NCBI GenBank assembly: GCA_900312665.1
Contig: ONZQ02000007.1
Coordinates: 327,156-391,155, forward strand
Source: Cephalotrichum gorgonifer
Lineage: Eukaryota; Ascomycota; Sordariomycetes; Microascales; Microascaceae
Length of the DNA: 64,000 nt
Direction: 5' to 3'
The notes under the pieces are model-generated. The model did no database searches and was not told the origin of the DNA. It was given only the letters and a program-made list of their open reading frames with translations. The translations under genes and the position numbers were made by a program. Below are positions 13,018 through 23,419 of the stretch, piece after piece. How positions within the stretch are numbered: the stretch's first letter is position 1; each line of letters begins with the position of its first letter.

Positions 13018-13956
13018 ATGTCCCGCCAAATAAACCAACCGTCCAACCAGATCAAGCTGACAAACGTCTCCCTCGTGCGCCTGAAGAAGGGCAAGAAACG
13101 CTTCGAGATCGCCTGCTACAAGAACAAGGTCCTCGAGTACCGCTCGGGCATTGAGACCGACCTTGACGAAGTCCTCCAGATCCCAAATGTCTTTCTTAAC
13201 GTCTCTAAGGGGCAAACAGCGCCGCGCGACGACCTCGACAAGGCCTTCGGGAAGGGGAAGTCGGTGGATGACATCGTGCTCGAGATTCTGAAGAAGGGGG
13301 AGTTGCAGGTCGGGGATAAGGAGCGGGCCGCACAATCAGAGAGGGTGCATAACGAGGTGGTGGGCATCGTGGCGAGCAAGGTTGTTGATCCAAGGACAAA
13401 GAGGGTGTATACTACGGGTATGATCGAGAAGGCACTGGACATGCTCCGGACGGCCGGAAACGAAACGCCCGCTCCCGCTGCCGCCGACGCCGAGACGGCG
13501 GGAGGCGAGGCTGGGGATAAGGAGCCTCAACCGGCAGCCAAGCCGAAGCCCACGTGGACAGGGGTGGTCACGACGAAGAGCGCGAAGATCCAGGCGCTGG
13601 AGGCCATGAAGGCCCTCGTGGCCCACCAGCCTATCCCCATCGCGCGCGCGCGCATGAAGCTCAGGATAACCTGCCCCACCAACATTTTGAAGCAGGGCGT
13701 CAAGGGTGGGAAGCCTTCGGCGGGCGCGGATGACGGCGACCAGCAGAAGGCGGCCGGGACGGTGAAGGATCGGATCCTGAGCTACGTGGAGGAAGTCGAG
13801 TCGCAGGACATCGTCGGGACGTCAGACTGGGAGGTTGTGGGGTTCTTCGAGCCAGGTGCGTTCAAGCCCTTGTCTGATTTTATTGGTAGCGAGACGAAGG
13901 GTCAGGGGAGGGTCGAGGTGCTAGACATGGCGGTTACGCACGAGGACCAAGACTGA
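13018..13956 (+). CDS. SDO1: ribosome maturation protein Sdo1 (SBDS family)
   Basis: A single uninterrupted exon encodes 312 residues. The N-terminal third is a clear SBDS/FYSH domain (VRLKKGKKRFEIACYKNKVL, then LQIPNVFLNVSKGQ). The middle domain has VHNEVVGIVASKVVDPRT, and the C-terminal part carries the MALVAHQPIPIARARMKLR-like region seen here as MKALVAHQPIPIARARMKLR. The family, with the GTPase Efl1, releases eIF6/Tif6 from late pre-60S subunits in the cytoplasm. At 312 residues it is longer than the usual roughly 250. Two extra low-complexity segments account for this: an Ala/Pro/Lys-rich one at about residues 148-180 and a Gly/Asp/Gln-rich one at about 229-245. The ATG at 13018 is preceded by a CT-rich leader, and no earlier in-frame ATG was seen. 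Confidence 0.96.
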   Translation: MSRQINQPSNQIKLTNVSLVRLKKGKKRFEIACYKNKVLEYRSGIETDLDEVLQIPNVFLNVSKGQTAPRDDLDKAFGKGKSVDDIVLEILKKGELQVGDKERAAQSERVHNEVVGIVASKVVDPRTKRVYTTGMIEKALDMLRTAGNETPAPAAADAETAGGEAGDKEPQPAAKPKPTWTGVVTTKSAKIQALEAMKALVAHQPIPIARARMKLRITCPTNILKQGVKGGKPSAGADDGDQQKAAGTVKDRILSYVEEVESQDIVGTSDWEVVGFFEPGAFKPLSDFIGSETKGQGRVEVLDMAVTHEDQD

Positions 13957-16900
13957 TGGGTGGACTTTGGCTGTTTTGGCCCCGAGGGAACCGGGCCTAG
14001 CCTATTACGAAGTATATCGGTGGCCTTGGAAGTATACGTTTATGAATAGCATGAATTCAACGAGAGCGCATTTGGCCCTGGCTTTTTGTCGTGACTGTTA
14101 AGAAACTTACCATTTCTAACTGGACCTATAACACGGAATCCACCCCATTCCGCAAGCTAAAGTCCGGGCGTGCCCCTCCCCTGGAAGGATAATAGCCCGG
14201 CGTTCCATCGTTATTTGAAGGTGGAGCCGGAACATCGGCTGCGGCGCTCATATGCTTCCACTTCAACTCCCTGTGACCTTCAGTCCAACAGATGGGGGGG
14301 GGAGGGGGTAAGATAGGAGCGGGCACATCTGGCGGCCATCGGGCGGACAGTGGAGAGACGAGTGTAGCCTATATCCCACGGGTCGGGAATATTTCAAGCC
14401 CGTTGTCCCATCTCACGACGACAACAGAGAGGGAAGAAGGTATTAGGGTAAATGAACCCTCGTGAAAGGAGAGCTTGGCCTGGGAGTGTGACGTACCAGC
14501 GTGATCTATGTCGTGGCGGAGCTGTCTGCGCCCGCCCCGGACGATCTCCGTTTCGGCTCGTCATGGTCGCGGTTCAACTTAGCGGGTTGCACATCTCGAC
14601 AGAAACGTCATGGGAACCGCTGATTAAAAAAAAATCAAACGCGCGAGTGTGGAGGGCTGGTAGACTGTGGAAACGGGGCCGGCCTTGGGAAGGGGGTCGG
14701 AGTTTCGGCTGGCGGTCCGCCCCTTCATAATAGCATCACCCCAGCCATCATCAGTCGGACGAGGCTCAAGACCTGCCCCCCCGGAGGGGTAAGAGCACCC
14801 GAGTGGAAACAACACGGATGTTTGATCGGAGCCGCGGCCCAGGTATCACGAAGGGCTGGTTGCTGGTTCGAGGCACGGACGCACTTGCGACAGCGGGACA
14901 TCAAGTCCGAAGGGAACGGCGATGGATAAGGGATTAGGAGGGCAAGAATGGCTCTGGGAGTTCCCTTTCCCCTTCTTCTCGGGGTGGCACTTCCTATTCG
15001 TCTCGTGAGTATTTGCTTGAGATGCAGAAGCAGAGCTCTAGGGGTCTTGGCTGGCGGCTGGGCAAATGGTGGCGATCGGCAGGGCTGAAACACCGGACAT
15101 CGTTCTTCATATCTTCTTCCTATACCATTTTTTCCCCCACGACGGAGTTATCTTCCAGGGGAGAGAGATGTATTATTACCCTGCTGGGCGCGGGGGGCTT
15201 CCGGTCTCGGCGTAATATGCTCAGCTGGCCGCCGCACCGGCCCGGCGGGCTGGGAAGAGAAATTGGGGGATATTAGTGCTGGGCTCGTCGGAGATGAAAG
15301 ATCCATGGTGGCGGGTACTCGGGTATCGGCGAATGGACTATTACTTGTGTGTAATAATAGCAGACACCTGGAACCCGTCAGAAGGGAGGCGACATCTCAC
15401 TCTGCGCGCAGTAATAGGTTCCACATGGGCACTGGTAAGTGTGTCGTGGGGTGTGGGGGATATGCTCTCGAAGGGAACCATGGGTATTATGGCTGCAGAG
15501 CCCAGCAGAGCGGGCCTTGATAGCGGCGTCGTGCATCGATCGATGAACCCCCTTCCCCACAGCCGGGACAGTACAGGCTCGACCTCTTTGAAGCTGACGG
15601 TGGTCTTTAGGCGGGCATCTTGACAGTCTCAGGGGGGTGGGATGGTACGTCTGCTTGTGTGCGCGCCGCCACCACCTCGCTATTGTCTCGGCGGAATTCG
15701 ATACAACACTAGACACAGCTCGGGGGTGGAAAGTGTCTGCGGTAGGTACGACCAGTATCGTTACCTGGACAAGCTCTCACTCGGGCTTGGAGAACCAACC
15801 CTGTCCTCCACCAAAAAAGCGCGATGTCATCTCCGGCACCTACCTCTAATAGAGTCTCCCGGTGATCGTAATTGCGCCCTCATGACGGCCACAATCCGAC
15901 AGTCCTGATAGGCCAGACGGGCCAATTCGTTTCCTCTCAGCGCTGTGCACTTTCCCTCTATTGGGTTGGGCTAAAGCCATCATTGCTTCTTTGCCCCCGA
16001 CATGTGGTGGCTCGACAGTACATGTAAATATGAAAACGAGTACTCCGTACTCGCAGCTGTCTGTTGCCTGCACACATGCCGCTTATGGGGTTGAACTGCT
16101 TGTATTATTAGCAGCAGTGAAGATCGCTGCGAAAAGACGTAAACGCGCCTTATGTCGGGACTGGGTAACAGCAAGACGGAGCGAAAGAGAAATTGTATGC
16201 TCGTGCTGGTGCAGATCTTCTTACCTTGTTCATGTTCCCGCAAGCAGGTATGAACTCCAGCGATCATCTGCTCGTATTCACACTTGCCTCTTGAGGTGCA
16301 TCTGCTGCTATTGGAAGCGGACCAACACAGCATGGCACCGCAATCTGACTCGAGCCTGGACAAATAATACAAGTGCAAGGATGAGTTTTCGTAATAGTGG
16401 TATATGCACCCGAGCGCGCACTAATGTGAGCAGGGTCCTCATCTTGCTGCGAGTACCACCTGGCCCGATGGGGGCTGATGCTCCTCTGCCCTCATCACAT
16501 ACCCATTCCCCCACCATTTCTTCCGGTCCATCCCAGTCCCCAGCCCAATCCGTCCGAAGCCAATATCACGACAAGTGTGCACTGATGCCCGCAAAGGATC
16601 ACAACCTGGCCCTGTTGCCCCACACGCTACGCAAATACCTTGCGTTGCAAGGAGTGTGCCAATACTACTCCATCTGGCTTGGACCATATTAGCCGCCTTC
16701 CTCTGCGCGTTGTCGTGCCCTCGCCGGATTCTCCAAAGCTGGAGATGATCTGCGAAGTGACAACCCCTGCGGGCGAAGGCCCCATGCCGAAGTCTTGATA
16801 TGGAATTACGCAGATGACGAGGGACGCCATGTGGGAAGTACCGGAGCCAATCAAGAGCCCGGCTCCATTCGTATCGGTATCCGATGGCGATGGACTGTAA

Positions 16901-17085
16901 GGTATAGCCTTCACTGTGCACTGTGTACGAGTATTCAGGTATAAATCGAATTCGGTAGAAGAAAAGCATGAGCACGGGGAGATCTGGGAGCTGGCTCTTG
17001 GGAAGGAAACTTGGGGATCGGGCAGATGTGAATGGTGGGCGTAGTGGTGGTGTGGGTCGCGTGCTACGGACCCACTTCGCTTTGG

Positions 17086-17112
17086 CCCTGCTCCCTGCTC
17101 CCTGCTCCCTGT
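17086..17112. repeat. CTCCCTG tandem repeat
   Basis: Three full 7-bp units preceded by a partial unit. It lies in non-coding DNA. Confidence 0.85.
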
Positions 17113-17728
17113 CCCATTCTTGTACAAGCACATTGTAATACTACTTGGGTGTCTGTTTCAAACTTGTACGTTGTGGGAAGTAATACCTCACGCTGCGGAA
17201 GGAGCACTGGGTGGAATCGGGGCACCACACCTGGTTGGCTTTTGAAGACAGTGATGATGGGAATGGGCGCCACGTTCTCTTGACACAATACAAGTACTTG
17301 GATCTGCTCCCAGCAACGACTAGAGTACTGACACACCTAACCGAAGCAAACCATTGTGCGAGAGTAACGCCGAGACGGGCCCTCTTACCGTCGAGAGACA
17401 ACTCGTACTTGGCTGGAGAGTAATGGGGAAAAAACCTACTCGTACCTGTAAGGACTGATAAGCAACAGTAGGCCGCGGCTGAGGAATGCGAACGAAGTGG
17501 AAAGAGAGCCCAGTTGGTCCTGTACAAGTACAGATACAAATTACAAGCAGGCCCGGCACTTCGCTTCACGTGTGCTTACTTGTAAGGCTAGCATCTTGTA
17601 GTACTCCGACTTGGTATCCCTACTAGTAATTGTCGGAGCCTCCATATTCCACCATTCGATGCAACCTGAGAGAAGCATCATCTGTCTCTGCGGGGCAAGA
17701 TCCAATGATCCTTCCAGGAGGTGGCCCT

Positions 17729-17756
17729 CCCTGCGAGGTCCCCCCTGCGAGGTCCC
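17729..17756. repeat. 14-bp direct duplication
   Basis: Two copies of a CCCTGCGAGGTCCC unit lie side by side in non-coding DNA. Confidence 0.8.
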
Positions 17757-20484
17757 CAGCTAGCCATGGTCGCAGTCATCGGGCAAGTACAAGTACTCGC
17801 TCGCACAGTACTACGGGGGTGGGGAGCACGGCGTTCCCTGTGGTGGGCCATCACAGAGCTCAAGGGTGCTGTGGGACGCGGTGAGTGTCCTCCTGGATAT
17901 GTGTAGTTTGCTCCCTGGAAAATTCCCGCCGACAGCCGGTTATGCGAGTGAATCTCATCCATTCTCGGCGACACCTCTCGATTTCAAGAGGAATTGCTCC
18001 GTTGCCCAGCGCATCTTGTTGAGCTAGTTACGCCTGACTGGGGGAGTGAGGAGCCGAACGGGGGACCAAAAGTACCCGTACAAACCCCTTTGATCTGACC
18101 AGGATAAGTACTCGTACATGTACCGCCCCAATTGAATGCTACACCATAGGTCCCGTACCCCAAAGTACTTGTAGTACCTGCATACACCGAAGAATACATT
18201 CGCACATGTCTGGTACTATGTGTGACGGGAGAAGGGTCATCTCAGCTTCCACGATTCTTCGAGAAAGAGGCCAGAAGATCTCCGACCCACAAAATTCCCA
18301 TGGTTCGCACGGCACACGAATTTGCATCTGCGGAGTATTACGAAGATACCACGCACAACCCTCCCCCTCCCCCCAATTCCCCGACCGGCCTTCCCTCCTC
18401 GTTCATCATTGACCGGTCGCTCCCTTTCCTACTTATCCATTTTGGTGGGCAAGTGGTGGAAGGACTCCGGCGCCGTTCTCGTGTTCTTATCTTTTACTCG
18501 AAGCCTTTTTTTTTCTCTTCTCCTTGTCTTGTATCATGGAATGGGTGCCAACAAGCTCGGTTGCTTACTCGAGGGATGCCAATCTGTACCAAGGCCTGAC
18601 CTTTTCTCCTCCTCTTTTAGACCTCTTTCCTGTTCGGGATCACGGAGCGGGCACCTCTCAGCCCCGCTTGGCACCTTGACCTGCAGGCTATGTCTGGTCG
18701 GGTTTCAACTCATTCCGCTTTGGGTCCCCTCAAATTTACCTATCTTCTTCCCACCTTCTCTTTCCTGCTTGTCAATCCGACCCACCCCGCTCCCCCCATC
18801 CCCCTGGTCTCTCGCTCATATATACTCGCTCGCACCCGCACGAGTACGAGCTGCTCATTATAGAAGTACACGAGTACAACCCCCCGTACTCGCTCATGCT
18901 CGCATCATGCTTGCCGTCCTGGTCTGAGCGGGATGCTTTGCCCTATTCCGTCCTCGCACTTGTGGAAAATAGATATAACCCATTTCTTGTGCGTTACTTA
19001 ATCAATCTTTGTCTTTGTACCTACTCAGCCGTAACTACTTCCGAGTCGGAGGAGTACGAGTACTCGCATCTACTCGTACCCATTTGGCCCGGCTCTAGCT
19101 AACGGTCGAGGCCGCCCGACCCCCGCCCCCTCTCCACTCTTTACCCTCTACTCTCCACTCTCCACCCACCCTTTTCTGACAAAGACGGAAAATAAAGCAT
19201 TCTGCCCCATTGTCCTCGCCTTCTAGAATGTTACTCCTCCTATAACAGCACAATGGATGCCGCAGCGGCCCCTTACTTCTGCAACCACTAACCTTTAACC
19301 TTGGCGAGTGGTAAATCCCAATGTCTTAATACTTCTTCCCTTCACTATTCCCCCCCCCTCCTTCCCGACCGGCTGCCACCCCGGACCAAACTCAGAACAC
19401 CACCAACCCCCCCGGTCGGCCTCGCCTCTTGGTGTCTGCCCTCATTTTCGCCCACCACCACTTCAAATCGACCATTGGAGGCTTTTCATCCAAGCAAGAA
19501 ACCGAAAACGAGGCACATTCCAGCAGCACGCCTGCAACACCGCCGTTGATCGCCAAGTGAGTCGCTCCCTTTTGAGGTAATTGAACTCTTCGCCTCCGAC
19601 CTCGCGCCCTACCCATTAGCGCAGCGCAGCTGTACCCTCCTCCTTCGCGTTTCCCTTTCACCTCCTCAGTCGACATCAATGCCCCCCTCGGATCGCACTC
19701 CATGATTCTCCCTCGATGATATCCCCGTAATCCCGTCGACACTGCCTTGAAGGCGGATTCATTTTGAGTCTGTCCACCTGTTGCAAATAACCTCCGATTT
19801 TTCCAATACAGCCTACCTCGCATTCACAAGTCACTTAGGCCTAGGGCCGTACCGTCTGCCCTTGGCTTATCTCCTCTCCTGCACCGTTGGGGACTCTTCT
19901 CCTTGCGCGCTCATCCCCCCCCCCCCTTTTTATTCACCTTGGTACTGCTTCGAGCTCATCATCGTCAGCCCCTCCATTCCTCATCTCCTCCCTCCCTATC
20001 GCACACAACTCTTGTGGGTCGCACACCTCTATTGCCATCTTCATTTTTGTCCCTATCGGTCGAGTCGTCGATGCCGTGCACATATCACCCTTCCTAGTCT
20101 CTTTGTGTACGCATGCGCCCTGGGCCAACGCATGACTAACGTAACGAGATTTTAGCAAGCATACGGCCATCTGCGACTTTTAACACCCGGTATCTCGAGC
20201 CGTGGACAAGTACCGTTCTTCCTGGGTGGTTAGCTCTCGCTCTCTTTGATCCTCGGCTGGCACACTTGCCACTATCCGCACGATTCGTAGTCGACCAGCA
20301 AGCCGCACACTTGTTTCAAGGCAGCCGACTAATAGCGCAGTGGGCATCACCGCCCACATCGTCTTTTACACCTCCGACCTAGTCCGTGGACGGTCGACTG
20401 CTATATTTCCGATTGCTTGGGGTTCCGATAGATTGCGTGGCCTAGACGCTCCAGTCGCGAGACTGGATGCTGTAGGACACCACG

Positions 20485-23419
20485 ATGGACAGCTCGAAAT
20501 ACCACATCGTATACGTCAACCGACGTGTTCGGGAGGATAGGGTCGTGCGCGCTGCGCCAACCTCAGAGGGTGGCGTAGTGGATCCGCAAGAAATTGGTTC
20601 CTTGGGTAACGATATCGAGGCATTGCTCAAGTATAATGATGGTATGAAGTGTTGAAGGATAACCCGCCGCCTCCCCCATGCTGGTTTGTGGTGCCCTCGT
20701 GACTAACCCTTGGGTCCAGTCCATCTTTGCGCGACCGGCGCGTCCTGTCTCGCCAAGTTAGTCGAACTCCAGGAAGCTTCGGCGACCGACCTAAAGCCCA
20801 CCGTTGTATTAATAGACACGCCTCACGATGAGCGTATACCAGCGTCGGACCCTCGATCAAGGTCGACGTCTCTGCAGTCTAAAACGTCAACCGAAGCCGA
20901 AATCTACACACCCGATGACGAAGTCAACGGCCTGGAGCTCTTACAGAGAGTTCTAACGGAAGCGCACCTCCGCAACCTGTCGAAGCTCGTCGTCCCTATA
21001 CCTGTCATTAGCTTCGCCCCTCCTCCAGGCGATGGAGCTGAGGGTTCTTCCATACCGCCCGTGTCGTCCTCCGAGCCATGCACTGTCGACCCGATGCTGT
21101 TACAGCGGTGCATAGATCTCGGCGCAGCGGATGTCATCGTCAGCCCGATTAATTCGAAGTGTATGACGAGCGTGGGCGTCCAGGCGTATAGGGCACATAA
21201 GGAGGCCGCCCGGGAGCAAGAGGCTCTCAACGAGGTTCGCAGAGGGCGCAAGCTTTCCTGGGTTGGCGTTAACGAGGAGAAGCCGTTTGCGTACCTACGG
21301 GAGGCCATGGTATCCGGTCTGATGAAGGGAATCTGCCGGCTGGGTGGTGACGTGGACGACAGCGTAGGCAATTTCAAAATAGCGGTGTCGACGGAGCGGC
21401 AAGCCGCGATTGCCGAGGCCATCGGACGTTGGCACTTCTGCGCACACGATTTCACCGACGATGAACTCCTGGTCGCAGCTATGGTTATGTTCAAACACGC
21501 CCTCAACATGCCCGCGTTGGCGAAGTGGCGGATACCCACAGGTGAGATTGGCCTATCGCCTCGCGGCAAGACACTGACGAATGGAATACCGCGGGCAAAG
21601 CACCGGCGTTTCTGGTGGTTTGGCGGCCTTGCATGCTAACTTGGCGGTCGATTTGCAGACCAATTGATCGACTTCCTGGTCGCATGTCGCGTTACATACA
21701 ACAGCTTTGTCCCCTATCACAATTTCCGCCATGTTGTGGATGTTCTTCAAGCGACATTCCACTTCCTCGTGAGTATGGGCACCCTTGCACCATATCCTGT
21801 TGCTTTAGGTTCCACAGACGTCTTACCGGCGAAATCCCCGATCGCGAACCTGCTTGGTCCATTTGAAGGCCTGACGTTACTTGTCACGGCCATCGGCCAT
21901 GACGTGGGCCACCCGGGTGTCAATAACGGGTTCCTCATCAACCTCAACGCCCCCTTGGCTCAACTCTACAACGACCGCTCCGTTCTTGAGTCGTTCCACT
22001 GCGCCGCTTACTCCCAGATTCTTCGACGATACTGGCCTTCAGTTTTCGAGGACGCGAAGATGAGGAGTCTTTTGATAAGCTCGATTCTGTCCACCGACAT
22101 GGGACTGCACTTTGACTATATGAAGAAGCTAGCGGACGCGCAGGCGAGGTTAAGAGAGCCAAACGTGGTGGACGGATGGGATTCGCGTATGATCGAGGAG
22201 CACAAAACACTTGCTTGCTCACTGCTGATCAAGTGCGCTGACATCAGCAACGTGGTACGTTTTTGCCCTCTTGTCTGGGAATCCCCGACGTTATTTTATT
22301 TCATCCTGGCTCCTATCGCACTTCACATATGGTTATTAACGCTCATTTTTTCTCTTTCCTTCTGGATAGGCGAGACAGCATAGCACGGCATTACAGTGGA
22401 TGTATATCCTGGCGGACGAGTTTTCAAGACAGGCCTCTATGGAGGGCGAGCTCGGGATACCGACATCCCTGGTCGCACCACCCAAGAAGGACGCGATCTC
22501 ACTGTCGAAAGCTCAACTAGGCTTCATGAAGCTGTTTGCTATCCCCCTCTTCAAAGGTGTCGCAGACGTAATACCGACCATGACATACACAGTGGAGGAA
22601 CTCGCGATTAACAGCGACATATTCGAAGCTGGATTGCGAGAGGAGCAGGTATCCACGGTCTCGCAGTGCCCAGGGTCCTCGGCGGGTGGCTGCTGTGATT
22701 TCCCCCTGGATCCTGAAGCAACTCAGACGCCCGAGACGGCAATCATGACAACCCCGGCTGCTGCGACAGCTATGGGGGATGAGGGCGAAGTTTCTATATC
22801 GCCACTGGACGGAGAAGGCTTGCCAGAGCCTGGATACTTTGCAGAGCCAGTCGCGAATCTTGCGGAGCCTGAACGTCCGATGTCCTCTCCGTCGGGGGAG
22901 TACAAAGACGACAACGGCTTGATCACCACCTTCGACCCGGTAGCCGATTTTGCCGCCAGCGATCCCTTCAACATGCGCTACCGACTCGACAGCTACGACC
23001 ACGGAAAATCGGGGAAGCAGAGGTGTAGTGAGACCACGGACGGTAGCAACTCAGCACCGTATTCGGGCGACTGGACGTCGCAAGCGACGAGCGCCACGAC
23101 GGGGAAGATGCCACTCTCGCCGAGTACGCAGGGCACGAGTATCGGAAGCAGGGAATCCCTGGATTGCCAGACTAGCAAGACCAAGTCCGAGATTGTCGTG
23201 CCTGAGATCCAGGTGCCGTCGGGAGAGAGGGCGGACGGCACGGAGTTGGAGACGGAGGTTCCCCGGCGGTCGAGTGAGAGTATTGGAAAGGGAGAGGCGA
23301 ATCACGCTCTGAGAAAGAAGTCGAGTAGGTTCAGGATGAACGCGTTGAACTTGTTCAGGAGGAACAAGACGCCGAGCTCCGGTCCAGTGCCGACGGCAGC
23401 GGAGGCAGCCTTGCGTTAA
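20485..23419 (+). CDS. 3',5'-cyclic nucleotide phosphodiesterase, class I (PdeH/Pde2-like)
   Basis: Four exons, 20485-20641, 20720-21541, 21659-22254 and 22370-23419, give 874 residues. The catalytic HD-type domain has the PDE signature Y346-HNFRHVVD (H347, H351, D354), then H407-D408 in AIGHDVGHPGVNN, and D521 in IKCADISNV. H351, H407, D408 and D521 are the expected metal ligands. The core is followed by QWMYILADEFSRQ and a C-terminal tail of about 250 residues that is Ser/Pro/Asp-rich and ends with a basic FRMNALNLFRRNK patch. Class I enzymes of this type hydrolyse cAMP with high affinity and set the level of protein kinase A signalling in fungi. The N-terminal 300 residues are poorly conserved. 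The start ATG is preceded by a long CT-rich leader. A GTGAGT inside exon 3 (near 21771) is not used, since the frame continues with good protein sequence. Confidence 0.93.

Larger units (their letters stand above)
13957..20484. other. 6.5 kb gene-free region rich in GTAC-type words
   Basis: No frame has a recognisable domain, and the longest ones (15961-16692 on +, 16439-17131 on -) read as Ser/Arg/Cys-rich noise that overlaps on opposite strands. GTAC-type words cluster at 16036-16053, 18106-18123, about 18161-18175, 18838-18895 and 19051-19080. Short tandem repeats lie at 17086-17112 and 17729-17756. From about 19280 to 20484 the sequence is CT-rich and includes a strong splice-donor-like CAAGTGAGT near 19555. 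This could be a spliced 5' leader of the phosphodiesterase gene, but no transcript evidence is available. Confidence 0.55.

Noticed and set aside
15961..17131. Two frames of over 230 codons on opposite strands in the gene-free block
   Set aside because: They partly overlap each other and lack any family resemblance or codon-position bias; chance frames.
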